Origin: Deltaproteobacteria bacterium
GTDB taxonomy: Bacteria; Myxococcota_A; UBA9042; DTJE01
Assembly: GCA_016784945.1 (NCBI GenBank)
Contig: JADHTP010000090.1
Location: forward strand, 1-10,390
Direction: 5' to 3'
DNA length: 10,390 nucleotides
The notes beneath the pieces were generated by a model. That model worked only from the letters and a program-made list of their open reading frames with translations. It had not been told where the DNA came from and did not search any database. A program made the position numbers and the translations under genes. Of this stretch, positions 1 to 7,513 are shown one piece after another (within the stretch, counting starts at the first letter, position 1; each line of letters begins with the position of its first letter).

Positions 1-88
1 AACCTTTGGACAGTAACCCCCTTTTCCCCATTCTATCCAGGTCTTATTGAAGTGAGGTCTTCAGAAACCAAGTGACTGTCCCTAGGTT
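1..88. repeat. Imperfect inverted repeat at the left window edge
   Basis: Bases 1-14 (AACCTTTGGACAGT) pair with 75-88 (ACTGTCCCTAGGTT): GGACAGT/ACTGTCC and AACCT/AGGTT match, with two mismatched positions between them. A smaller hairpin, TGAAG (48-52) with CTTCA (59-63), sits inside. The element may continue past the window start. It lies downstream of the last gene of the minus-strand cluster. It could be a small palindromic mobile or dispersed element, or a fold near the transcript end. There is no T-run, so it is not a typical intrinsic terminator. Confidence 0.45.
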
Positions 89-114
89 TTCCCAGTTTCC
101 AATTGTCTTCCAAT

Positions 115-142
115 GCGATCAACGATGAACGATCGACGATCA
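115..142. repeat. Four-copy 7-base tandem repeat (ACGATSA-like)
   Basis: Four consecutive heptamers are visible: GCGATCA, ACGATGA, ACGATCG and ACGATCA. The run ends five bases before the stop codon of the hydrolase gene at 148-150. It is short and degenerate, and was probably produced by slippage. No function is claimed. Confidence 0.55.
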
Positions 143-147
143 ACGCC

Positions 148-1029
148 CTAGAGAAGGTCCAGTCGTTCGCGGAGGAACTTCTCGATGCGGAGGTTCACCA
201 CCATGGGGAATTCCAGTGGTGTGTAGTGGGTCCCGCCCTTGATGGCCAGGAACTCGGCATCGGGCGTCTCGTTCACCATCCGGCGGGTCATGGACACCGG
301 CGTGAACAGGTCGCGATCGCCCGTGATCGCCAGGGTGGGGCACTTGATCTTTGCGGGCACGTCCCGGCCGTCGTGGTCGGCCAGTTCGCGAAAGATGCGC
401 GTATAGGCGGTGAAGTCCAGGTTCACGTAGTCCCGGGCCAGGTCGTTGAACACGTCTTCGTCCAATGTGGGGCTGGCGAGTCCCACGGCCTTGGCCAGGG
501 CGATGAAGGCCCGCGTCCGGGTGACCAGGGGCCCCACGCTGCGCATGAGGGGCTCCACCTGTTCCATGATGCCCAGGAACTTCGGCCCCACCACTGACAT
601 CCATGGCGCGTTGAAGGCCGTTTCGAAGGGCTTGCCGTAGGTGCCGTTGATCTGCACGACGCCCAGGAAACGTCGGTAGTGCCGACGGTAATATTCCAGG
701 TCCACCTGTACGCCCATGCTCCAGCCAATGAACACGGCCTTCTTGACCTTTTCGGCCTTGAGAACGGCCTGCAGGTCCTCGCAATGGCGCTTCATGGAAT
801 AGGCTTCGTCCGTGTCCTCCAGGGCCGGCGGGGACCCGTACAGGCCCCTGTAATCCCAGGAAACCACGCGAAAACGTCCCGCGAAATGGTCGATCAGGTG
901 CCGCCAGGTCACGATGTTTCCACCGAGGCCATTGGAAAGCACCAGGACCGGGGCGTCGTTGGGGCCGGAAGAATAGGTGGTGATCTGCGAGCCATCGGCG
1001 CTGATGGCGGAGCCCTCACTGATGTCCAT
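148..1029 (-). CDS. Alpha/beta hydrolase family protein
   Basis: This 293-aa product has the layout of a single-domain alpha/beta-hydrolase-fold enzyme. SNGLGGN (about 32-38) resembles the oxyanion-hole segment and SWDYRGLYGS (57-66) the conserved strand-4/loop region. The nucleophile elbow is GWSMG with Ser104. The acid is probably Asp238 or Asp240 in TGDRDLFTP, and the base is His268 in GGTHYTPLEFP. All three catalytic positions are present, so it should be active, probably as an esterase, lipase-like enzyme or haloperoxidase/epoxide-hydrolase relative. The substrate cannot be read from the sequence. No signal peptide is seen, so it is probably cytoplasmic. The ATG lies 11 bases after the stop of the upstream lipoprotein gene, with only a weak purine-rich site (GAGAAAG) before it, which fits translation from a shared transcript. 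It is the last gene of the cluster. Confidence in the fold is high and in the role is low. Confidence 0.93.
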   Translation of the reverse strand: MDISEGSAISADGSQITTYSSGPNDAPVLVLSNGLGGNIVTWRHLIDHFAGRFRVVSWDYRGLYGSPPALEDTDEAYSMKRHCEDLQAVLKAEKVKKAVFIGWSMGVQVDLEYYRRHYRRFLGVVQINGTYGKPFETAFNAPWMSVVGPKFLGIMEQVEPLMRSVGPLVTRTRAFIALAKAVGLASPTLDEDVFNDLARDYVNLDFTAYTRIFRELADHDGRDVPAKIKCPTLAITGDRDLFTPVSMTRRMVNETPDAEFLAIKGGTHYTPLEFPMVVNLRIEKFLRERLDLL

Positions 1030-1040
1030 GGGTCACTTTC

Positions 1041-1445
1041 TCACTTGCATTTCAGAAGTTCGTCCACGAATCGCGTTTCGATTGTCTGCCAGTAGGAACG
1101 GCTGGAGCGAAAGCGTTTTTCAGCCAGGCGGTACCGCTCTATGGAGGTGAAGCCGTGGCCATTGAGGAGTCTTTTCACCGTCTCCAGCTTCAGGCTTTCG
1201 GATTCGACGAGCCCGTCCAGGTAGTCGTAGGGCTTCCTCAGCGGCCGCATGGTCATCAGCGGGTCAATACCCTCGTTGGCCATGCACCCCAGTTCGAAGT
1301 AGGCCCCCTCAAAGCGGATCTTCAGGGAATCATGGGCACTGACCGCGGGCTTGACGGGCTCTTCCTTCACCGCTATCGAGCCGCCACAGCCTATGGCCAG
1401 GGCCACCGCGAACAAGGGCAGGATGTACAGGCTCCTGGAGACCAT
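1041..1445 (-). CDS. Small lipoprotein, function unknown
   Basis: A 134-aa protein whose N-terminus is a lipoprotein signal: a short basic start, a hydrophobic stretch (6-18) and the lipobox AIGC with lipidated Cys20. The mature part is mostly helical and charged (for example ESESLKLETVKRLL at 81-94). It has two further cysteines, Cys54 and Cys133, which could form a disulfide in the periplasm. I do not recognise a family. The start is well supported by GGGAGG six bases before the ATG. It sits 79 bases after the Cys-rich lipoprotein gene and 11 bases before the hydrolase gene on the same strand, so co-transcription is likely. Confidence 0.85.
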   Translation of the reverse strand: MVSRSLYILPLFAVALAIGCGGSIAVKEEPVKPAVSAHDSLKIRFEGAYFELGCMANEGIDPLMTMRPLRKPYDYLDGLVESESLKLETVKRLLNGHGFTSIERYRLAEKRFRSSRSYWQTIETRFVDELLKCK

Positions 1446-1524
1446 GGTGAACCTCCCACTCCTTATGACCTGTTGTGGATTCTAGAACAGACTGCAGGAG
1501 GGGTCCACCGTCCGCGGCATACGG

Positions 1525-2442
1525 TCAACCGTCCGTCGGGACGTACCAGTTGCAGTCCAGGTCGAGGTAGAAGCCGCCGGTGTTGTTTTCCACTGCATCG
1601 ACCAGTATCCAGTAGTTCCTGCCGGCCTCCACCGTGGTTGCGATGAAGGTGTGGTTCCAGGCGATGCAGGCGTTTGCTGAACAACCTTCACCCTGGTCTT
1701 CCAAAAGGTAGATGTTGAGGAACTCCGGCGGATCCCCGATGAAGGAGTTGGCCAGCTCGATGGTGATGTCACCCGACTCGTCGGGAACGAACAGGTAGGC
1801 TTTTTCCGGCCCGTGGGCGGGCACGCCGGAACAGGAGTACACGTCCATCACGTCGGAATTGCCCGACCAGCCGTTGTCGCCCGTGCTCGAGGAACTGGCA
1901 CAGGTCAGGGTCGTGGAGGAACTGCAGGGCCCGGACTGTGCACACTTTCCCCCGGGCAGGCAGGTCACGTCACCCGCGCAGCCAGGGCTGCAGTCGCTGC
2001 CACAACCGTCGTCACCGCATTCGCGGTTGGCGCAATCGGGGACACAGATGCATGAAGACGCGATGCACTCGTGGTTGGCGGGGCAGGTGCCGCACTTTCC
2101 CCCGCACCCGTCGATCCCACAGTCCTTGCCGTCGCATTTCGGGATGCAGACGCCGGGATCGAACGGGACATCGTGCGGAACCAACACGTCTTCGTCGGGC
2201 ACAATCCCCGGGTCGGCGGCGGTTTCGGAACCGGTGCCCGGGTCCTGGGGTGGCTGGCCCGGGTCCTTTGTCACCGGCAGGTCGTAGCCCACCTCGATGG
2301 CGTGTATGTCCTTGGGGATCACCACCGTGGGAATCTCCATTTCCTGCTCATCAGTTCCCGCGCCGCCGGAGCCGCAGGCGCACAGCAGGCCGAAAACCGG
2401 TGCGGCGAAAATGACGGTTGGAATATGAAGGCTTCGTGTCAT
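1525..2442 (-). CDS. Cys-rich repeat lipoprotein with PPC-like C-terminal domain
   Basis: This 305-aa protein has a lipoprotein signal with lipobox LCAC (Cys23). An acidic, Pro/Gly/Asp-rich linker follows (30-97). Two tandem Cys-rich repeats come next, about 99-131 and 133-167, both built around C-x3-C-x4-C-G-x-D-G-C-G; 17 cysteines fall between 99 and 173, implying a disulfide-bonded extracellular module. Residues 195-300 look like a bacterial pre-peptidase C-terminal (PPC-like) beta domain, with VMDVYSC, DITIEL, VEAGRNYWILVDA and GGFYLDLDC. It is probably a surface or periplasmic binding or structural protein rather than an enzyme, since no catalytic motif is seen. The start overlaps the stop of the 726-aa lipoprotein gene as TGATG. 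No Shine-Dalgarno site precedes it, which suggests coupled re-initiation. Confidence 0.88.
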   Translation of the reverse strand: MTRSLHIPTVIFAAPVFGLLCACGSGGAGTDEQEMEIPTVVIPKDIHAIEVGYDLPVTKDPGQPPQDPGTGSETAADPGIVPDEDVLVPHDVPFDPGVCIPKCDGKDCGIDGCGGKCGTCPANHECIASSCICVPDCANRECGDDGCGSDCSPGCAGDVTCLPGGKCAQSGPCSSSTTLTCASSSSTGDNGWSGNSDVMDVYSCSGVPAHGPEKAYLFVPDESGDITIELANSFIGDPPEFLNIYLLEDQGEGCSANACIAWNHTFIATTVEAGRNYWILVDAVENNTGGFYLDLDCNWYVPTDG

Positions 2443-4622
2443 CAGGGGGTGAAGTTGAAGTCCGGGTTGATGTACTGATTGATAATCACCACGTCACCCC
2501 CCTTGGTGTACTCGATGAAGGGGTTGGCCTTGTCCGCGCAGCAGGCCTCGCCCACTTCCCACATGTCCAGGTTCTTCAGCTTCTTGCTTTCCTTCTCATA
2601 GACGAGGTCGCCGTCGATGAACATCTTGACCTTGGGGTAGGAGGCGCCGAAGCCGTGGTCGTCCCAGTAGTGGACGCCCACCTTGTAGCACTTGCCGACC
2701 TCGGGGCTCACGTAGTTGAAGTTCTCCGGGCCGGCCCCGTCGGTGTCGTCAAGGTCCAGGTGGGGCTGGAGCAGGGGATCCAGGGCCGCGTCCTCCACCC
2801 ATATGGGGTGGGGGTTGAACCAGAAACAGTCGTACTTGGTGTCGAAGAAGCCGTCGGGCTTGCCGTCCTTGTCCACGTCCGGGGTGCTGGCGTAGGGGTG
2901 GACCACGTGGAGGTCCAGATCGGTGCCGCAGTCCTTGCCCGCAAAGCACTGGTCCGTGGGATCGGGGTCGTTGGGTGTGTTCCATGTCAGTTCCACGTGG
3001 CAGCCCTCGCCGGCCTTCACGTGGACCAGCTTGGAGGCCTCGGCGCAGGACTCGATGCCGTGCTTGTTGAAGACCTTCAGACGGAACAGGTAGTCGCCCA
3101 CCACATTGGCGGTGAACTGCGGGCTGGGGAAGGTGGGGCTGGGGTCGAACACGTCGGCGGATCCACTGGGCCCGGACACCGACCATTCGTAGCTGACGAT
3201 GCCGCCACCCACGGTGGGATCATAGCTCTGGTCGATGAAATCCAGGGTGGATTCCACCAGCACGTCGTCGCCGTGCTTCACCTCCACGCCGCCGTGCATG
3301 ATCATGAACTCGGCCACGGGGCACTCGCCCGCCACGCCGGTGCCGTTGACGGGGATTTCCTTGGGCGTGTACACGGAGCTGTTCTCCACGTGGATCATGC
3401 CCGTGTCTTCCAGGATGGTCCCACCGGCTTCCTTGTCCACGAAGGGCGGCAGGTAGGTCACGCTGAATGTCTTCTTCTCGCCCGGCTTCATGACCACTGG
3501 ATCCGCCTTTGACGCGTTGGCGAACACGCCCAGGTCCAGGCCGAAATCCGCGCTGGAGTCTTCCGTCAGATACAGTCCCGTGACCTCCACGTTCTTGTCG
3601 CCGCAGCTTTCCAGGGTCACCGTCTGCTTCTCGAAGTCCGCGATCACCACCGAGCCGAAACTGACCTCCGCCGGAATGGCCTTCAGGCACGGTCCGCTCA
3701 CGTTGGCCCAGACCTCCACCTCCAGGCCCTCGCCCTTGGAGCCGTCGAAAAGCGGGTCGTTGGAAACGAAGGTCAGGAAGGCCTTGGCCGGGTCCTCGTC
3801 GGTGGCGCCATAGTTCACTGTCATCTGGAAAGACGAGTTGGCCGGAATGACGACGGGTTGTGAACAGACCTCCTCGTCGATGATGTCGATGGTCTCCGCG
3901 GGGAAATAATAGTCTTCCATGGGCGGCCCGTCCGGTCCTTCGCAACCCCATTGGAAGTTGAACCCGTCCGCCGTGCTCCGGTACCGGACCTCGGAGATCA
4001 CCAGGTCGCCCAGGCCCGTGTTGAGCAGGGACAAAAACCCGGCGTCCTTGGAGCCTTCCTTGATGATGCCCAGGTCCAGAACCTCCGGGCTGGCCGCGAA
4101 ATGGGGCGCATCTTCCGACTTTTCGGAAAAGCTGACCACGAAATCGCTGATTACGCTGTCATTGAGGATGTGCAGTTCGGCCGTGTGCTCGCAGTCCGCC
4201 AGGTCCCGGGTGTAGACCAGCTCCGCGCAGAATTCCGTGGGGTTCGGGGACGAATCACCCTCGTCTTCGGGGGCCACCAGGGCCGGGAGCGTGGCACCGT
4301 TGACCGGGACCGCCCTGAACAACTCCACGCCAGGCGTGTCGCCGACGCACAGGTCGTAGTCCACGGACAGACCGTCCACCTCGAGGTCCACGATGCCCGG
4401 GTTCTGGACGCAGATCTCGTAGGACCAGGTGTCACCGGAGCTGAACACGCCGGCGATTTCAACGGCGTGGCCGGTGTCGATCTGCTCCCAGGTGGTGTCA
4501 CCGGACTTGATCTTGCCCTTGACGGTCATCTTTGGCGTCTCGGGTACCGTCCCCGACGAACATCCCACGATCAGGACGGGCACCGCCGCGGCAACCAGGT
4601 AACGGAACAAGCGACTATTCAT
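2442..4622 (-). CDS. Large lipoprotein with HYDIN-like repeats, PKD-like domain and DUF2135/YfaP-like C-terminus
   Basis: The frame is open upstream to 4865. The start at 4620-4622 is preferred because it gives a lipoprotein signal (MNSRLFRYLV..., lipobox IVGC, Cys21) and has GAGG six bases upstream. The 726-aa product contains immunoglobulin-like beta repeats of the 'choice-of-anchor D'/HYDIN type: about 175-305 (VLDLGIIKEGSKD, LSLLNTGLGDLVIS, FVSNDPLFDG) and 310-430 (VSFGSVVIADFEKQTVTLESCG). Residues 35-170 look like a more divergent copy. A PKD-like domain follows at 435-538 (DQSYDPTVGGGIVSYEWSV, VVGDYLFRLKVFN). Residues 541-720 include TDLDLHVVHP, a run of Asp/Asn (PDVDKDGKPDG) and GVHYWDDHGFG, resembling DUF2135/YfaP-like domains with possible calcium sites. 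It is probably an envelope or surface-exposed structural or adhesive lipoprotein. Domain names are from motif memory. It is followed by a one-base overlap with the next gene. Confidence 0.9.
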   Translation of the reverse strand: MNSRLFRYLVAAAVPVLIVGCSSGTVPETPKMTVKGKIKSGDTTWEQIDTGHAVEIAGVFSSGDTWSYEICVQNPGIVDLEVDGLSVDYDLCVGDTPGVELFRAVPVNGATLPALVAPEDEGDSSPNPTEFCAELVYTRDLADCEHTAELHILNDSVISDFVVSFSEKSEDAPHFAASPEVLDLGIIKEGSKDAGFLSLLNTGLGDLVISEVRYRSTADGFNFQWGCEGPDGPPMEDYYFPAETIDIIDEEVCSQPVVIPANSSFQMTVNYGATDEDPAKAFLTFVSNDPLFDGSKGEGLEVEVWANVSGPCLKAIPAEVSFGSVVIADFEKQTVTLESCGDKNVEVTGLYLTEDSSADFGLDLGVFANASKADPVVMKPGEKKTFSVTYLPPFVDKEAGGTILEDTGMIHVENSSVYTPKEIPVNGTGVAGECPVAEFMIMHGGVEVKHGDDVLVESTLDFIDQSYDPTVGGGIVSYEWSVSGPSGSADVFDPSPTFPSPQFTANVVGDYLFRLKVFNKHGIESCAEASKLVHVKAGEGCHVELTWNTPNDPDPTDQCFAGKDCGTDLDLHVVHPYASTPDVDKDGKPDGFFDTKYDCFWFNPHPIWVEDAALDPLLQPHLDLDDTDGAGPENFNYVSPEVGKCYKVGVHYWDDHGFGASYPKVKMFIDGDLVYEKESKKLKNLDMWEVGEACCADKANPFIEYTKGGDVVIINQYINPDFNFTP

Positions 4623-4675
4623 CTGCAACCTCGATACGCACCGTCCAGATGATACAGGAAGGTGTCCCTCCATTT

Positions 4676-4858
4676 CTATCGCGTACCACCCCCAAAGGCC
4701 TTGAAACAACCCGCCGCCGAATCCCCCAGGTTGTCCTGGAAAGTCAGGACCACCACGAGCACCACGGCATAAAGGGCCACGCGGCCCCATAGTTTCTTGC
4801 TGGAAGGGGCCTCGTCCATGGACTCTCTGAGACGGTACCTGCGTCGATCGTAGGGCAT
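4676..4858 (-). CDS. Small single-pass membrane protein (60 aa)
   Basis: The N-terminus is strongly basic (MPYDRRRYRLR). One hydrophobic segment at about 24-40 (LWGRVALYAVVLVVVLTF) is followed by a short polar tail with a single Cys51. The charge pattern predicts the N-terminus in the cytoplasm. There is no lipobox or obvious cleavage site. The ATG lies seven bases after the preceding stop, and its ribosome site AGGTAGGTGA contains that TAG stop, so the two genes are translationally linked. It overlaps the 5' extension of the 726-aa lipoprotein frame in another frame, which supports the shorter start for that gene. No family is recognised. Similar small helices often serve as subunits of envelope complexes, but that is inference. 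Confidence 0.7.
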   Translation of the reverse strand: MPYDRRRYRLRESMDEAPSSKKLWGRVALYAVVLVVVLTFQDNLGDSAAGCFKAFGGGTR

Positions 4859-4865
4859 GATTCAC

Positions 4866-5450
4866 CTACCTGAAATTCAGGCTTGAGCCAAGGAATCTGA
4901 AGGGCAGGGCCTTGTCGGCGTCCATCCCGTTTTCCGTGGCCAGCCGCCGGTGGATGATCACCACGATGCGTCGGCCGTCCTTGGACCAGAATACCGTTTT
5001 CAGCCGCGTTTTCAGTGAGCCCGCATCTCCTCGATCCGACTGGATGGTATGGAAACGGGCGGACTTTTCGCCCCGCATCACGTGCAGGTGGAAGCGACTT
5101 CCCTTCGGGAAACCCACCAGGGTGAACCGGCCGTCGGGCGATGACATGGACTCCTTGCCAGGGTCGGTGATGCGGTGGCGTTTCCTGACACGATCGGTCA
5201 GGGCCTTCCGTTCGGCCGGTTCGTCCGCGGGATAGGATTTGACCTGTTTCCCGGTCCTGAACGCGCGGACCGACAGGAAGTCCCCCACATTGCCGTCACG
5301 GATCAGGAGGAGGTAATGCCGACCGTCGGTGGAGAATCCCAGGAACTCCACGGTGCGCGTGACGTCGTGTCCGGCCAGGGCCGGCACGGCCATGGACAGT
5401 ATGAAGGCGATGACCAGGACCCTGAGTGTGCTCTGTATGGCGCGGGTCAA
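4866..5450 (-). CDS. Secreted or periplasmic protein with beta-propeller-like motifs, TTG start
   Basis: A 194-aa protein with a Sec signal peptide (hydrophobic 11-20, AVPALA before GHDV, cleavage after about residue 26). The mature part has three similar segments, EFLGFSTDGRHYLLLIRD, SSPDGRFTLVGF and VFWSKDGRRIVVIIHR. These match the strand-turn-strand pattern of TolB/PD40-type propeller blades ('SPDGrrlaf'). With only about 165 mature residues it is too short for a full propeller, so it is either a partial one or an unrelated beta protein. The start codon is TTG (5448-5450), chosen because GGGAGG lies six bases upstream and no ATG or GTG fits the signal peptide. It begins 18 bases after the GYF-protein stop. 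Function unknown. Confidence 0.85.
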   Translation of the reverse strand: MTRAIQSTLRVLVIAFILSMAVPALAGHDVTRTVEFLGFSTDGRHYLLLIRDGNVGDFLSVRAFRTGKQVKSYPADEPAERKALTDRVRKRHRITDPGKESMSSPDGRFTLVGFPKGSRFHLHVMRGEKSARFHTIQSDRGDAGSLKTRLKTVFWSKDGRRIVVIIHRRLATENGMDADKALPFRFLGSSLNFR

Positions 5451-5468
5451 GGGGTTCCTCCCGATATC

Positions 5469-7427
5469 TTACAGCAGAAGGGTGGTCTTGAACGTGGTCC
5501 TTTCGTCCGGTGGCGGAAAGGCCCATCCTCCCACCACCCGCCGGATGCAGGTTTCGAGGCCTTCGTCCCGGTTTCCCCCCGCCTGGTCCACCTTGATCCC
5601 GCCGGCGCGGCCGTCAAGGCCGATGCTGAAGGCCAGGCCCACCTTCACGGGCATGTCGGTCTCCCGGGTCATCCTTCGTTTGCAGTCTGAGAACTTGCGC
5701 ATCTTGGTGGCCAGGAAAGCGTCCATGCCGTTCTTGTCCAGGGAGTGCCGGGTGGGCATTTTCGTCATGGTTTTCGGCTTGACGTCCACGGTGGTCTCGC
5801 CCCGCTTGTCCGATCCGTTGTTCTTGAGGAGCCCGGCATAGCGGTTGAAGTCGGCCTGGGCATTGGGATCCAGTTTGCCCAGCTTGGCCAGTTTTGGCGC
5901 GGGCGGTTCGGCGGTGATGGCCGATTCGGGGGTGATGGCAATGGCCGCGGGATTGCGGCGCTTGCCCGAAAACGTCTTTCGCTTGCCCTGGTTGACCGCG
6001 GCCGGATCCACCGGTTCGTCCTCCGTGGGCCGGATGACCGTGTAGAGTTTCTGCTTGAACGCGGGAATATCACCCTGGTCCCTCATTCCGATGCCCGGGT
6101 CCGCGGGATCCGATGTCAGGGCGAGATAGAGCGCGATCCCGATCCCGGCGGTGAGCAATACGCCCAGGGTGCTGAGGACCACGACCTTGTGCTGGCGTCC
6201 CTTGCGACTGAGCCGCATCATGACGCTGAAATCTTCCAGGCGGGTGTCCGGAGCGCGTTCGCCCGCAAAGGGCGGCGCCACGTGTGCGGCGGCAGCCTCG
6301 CCAAAGGTGATGGCCTGGGCGCCGGCGCTCGTGTCGGAAGGCGCCATCCCCGGGTCGGGGGCCGTGGGCCATTCCTTGGCGGGAAGGACCTCGACCTTGT
6401 CCTGAAAGAACTCCTGGGAGTCCGAAGGGGCCTCCGCCGTGGTGGGAAACAGGTCTTCGTCATCGGCCAGCGGCTGGGAGGTGTCGGGCGATAAGAATGG
6501 AGCAGGCGATTGCGAGGGAGCGGACGGCTCCGGGGGTGCCGAAGGCTCGGGCGGCTCCACCGGCGGCGCGGCCGGTGGTGCGGCCGGCGGGGGCGGCAGC
6601 GATGGCGGTTCACCAGCATCGGGGATTTCCGGTTCTTCAGGCTGTACTTCGTTTGCCTTCCGGATGTCGATGGCCGGGCGGGAAATATCGGAATACAGGG
6701 AATCCACCACTTCGCTGCCCGTGAGAGCCGCGCTCGGAGGGGCACCGGCAAAGGACGGATCGCTGGCGTCCGCGGGCACGGGAGGCGGTGTGCCCAGGGA
6801 GGCGCTGCTCGTGGGCGTGGGCGTGTCGGAACCGGGCAGCGGTTTCACCACGGTCCTGTCGTACTGGGTTGCCTTCCAGTCGTTGAATGCCGTGACCACC
6901 TGGGACAATTCCGGGACCTGGACCATGCGGATCCAGGCCGGCATGGTGGGGCGCCACACGAAGGAACGCTCATGCAAATGGCCGTCCTGCAGGAGGGCGC
7001 CGATCTTGTCCGAAGTGAGGGGACCCACCCGTCGCCCCTTGCGGATGGCGAACCATGTGTCTTTTCGACGGGCTTTTGTGACCTGGTCCGCGGCGCGCTC
7101 CGACGGGATGGAAGGTAGGGCGCCGGTCTGGGTGGTAGTCCGGCGTGCCGGCGCCGATCCCCGACCGACCGTGGGCATGCTGACAGTGGGCCGCGGCGCC
7201 GTGGTCATAGCGGCCTGTCGTGCCGTGGCGCTGCGTCGAGGCTGGCCCGCGATGGCTGGCTGGCTTCCCGTGGCGGTGATGGCCGTGATCGTTTCCCCAC
7301 CCTTGGAGGGATCACGCAGCAGGTGAACCTGGTCGCATTTCCGGCAGGTGAACTTGATGACCTTGCCTTCCAGTCGCTTTTCGTCGATGCGATATCGTGC
7401 GTTGCACTTGAGGCAGGAGAAGACCAT
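5469..7427 (-). CDS. Zinc-ribbon/GYF/transmembrane protein with AgmX/PglI-like C-terminal domain
   Basis: This 652-aa protein begins with an MJ0042-type zinc ribbon (Cys5, Cys8, Cys28, Cys31). A GYF_2-like domain at about 124-180 has WFAIRKGRRVGPLTSDKI and the W-rich WRPTMPAWIRM. A long low-complexity Pro/Ala/Glu/Ser linker (about 200-390) leads to a single membrane helix at 413-436. A periplasmic segment with a Pro/Lys-rich stretch ends in a TonB-like domain at about 565-652 (VKVGLAFSIGLDGRAGGIKV, ETCIRRVVGGWAFPPP). This is the domain order of myxobacterial AgmX/GltJ, an inner-membrane component of the gliding machinery. In that protein the cytosolic ZnR and GYF domains are regulatory and the C-terminal part reaches the outer membrane. 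Motility here is not shown, because no ExbB/ExbD or other Glt genes are in the window. The ATG is preceded by a weak GGTGA site. It is the first gene of the cluster. Confidence 0.92.
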   Translation of the reverse strand: MVFSCLKCNARYRIDEKRLEGKVIKFTCRKCDQVHLLRDPSKGGETITAITATGSQPAIAGQPRRSATARQAAMTTAPRPTVSMPTVGRGSAPARRTTTQTGALPSIPSERAADQVTKARRKDTWFAIRKGRRVGPLTSDKIGALLQDGHLHERSFVWRPTMPAWIRMVQVPELSQVVTAFNDWKATQYDRTVVKPLPGSDTPTPTSSASLGTPPPVPADASDPSFAGAPPSAALTGSEVVDSLYSDISRPAIDIRKANEVQPEEPEIPDAGEPPSLPPPPAAPPAAPPVEPPEPSAPPEPSAPSQSPAPFLSPDTSQPLADDEDLFPTTAEAPSDSQEFFQDKVEVLPAKEWPTAPDPGMAPSDTSAGAQAITFGEAAAAHVAPPFAGERAPDTRLEDFSVMMRLSRKGRQHKVVVLSTLGVLLTAGIGIALYLALTSDPADPGIGMRDQGDIPAFKQKLYTVIRPTEDEPVDPAAVNQGKRKTFSGKRRNPAAIAITPESAITAEPPAPKLAKLGKLDPNAQADFNRYAGLLKNNGSDKRGETTVDVKPKTMTKMPTRHSLDKNGMDAFLATKMRKFSDCKRRMTRETDMPVKVGLAFSIGLDGRAGGIKVDQAGGNRDEGLETCIRRVVGGWAFPPPDERTTFKTTLLL

Positions 7428-7438
7428 CGAATGTCACC

Positions 7439-7461
7439 AAAAACGTCGCCGGCAAGGCGAC
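7439..7461 (-). promoter_or_regulatory. Leader hairpin with U-run before the GYF gene
   Basis: On the minus strand GTCGCC (7461-7456), a 5-base loop and GGCGAC (7450-7445) form a perfect 6-bp stem, followed by G and TTTTT. The run ends 11 bases before the ATG at 7427. It has the form of a short intrinsic terminator inside the 5' leader. There is no minus-strand gene upstream for it to terminate, so attenuation or mRNA stabilisation is possible. The stem is short and activity is unproven. Confidence 0.4.
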
Positions 7462-7472
7462 AGAGCCTCGAA

Positions 7473-7501
7473 ATGCTAGCATGAGATGTCGGGGTGAACA
7501 A
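7473..7501 (-). promoter_or_regulatory. Candidate sigma-70 promoter of the minus-strand cluster
   Basis: On the minus strand, TTGTTC (7501-7496) and TAGCAT (7478-7473) are separated by 17 bases. The -35 match is only 3 of 6 and the -10 is 4 of 6. The expected start near 7466 would put the leader hairpin at the very 5' end of the mRNA. Weak by sequence, supported by position. Confidence 0.3.
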
Positions 7502-7513
7502 GAAAGCCGTGCA

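Noticed and set aside
2418..3512. 364-aa plus-strand open frame opposite the large lipoprotein gene
   Set aside because: It is the antisense shadow of a gene with a clear lipoprotein signal, HYDIN-like repeats and ribosome site. Its Val/His/Gly-rich composition is typical of shadow frames.
4623..4865. N-terminal extension of the large lipoprotein to a start at 4865
   Set aside because: It would bury the lipoprotein signal at residue 82, and it overlaps a better-supported small membrane gene with its own ribosome site.
6439..7326. 295-aa plus-strand open frame opposite the GYF protein
   Set aside because: Gly/Ser/Ala-rich frame antisense to the Pro-rich linker of a gene with several recognisable domains.
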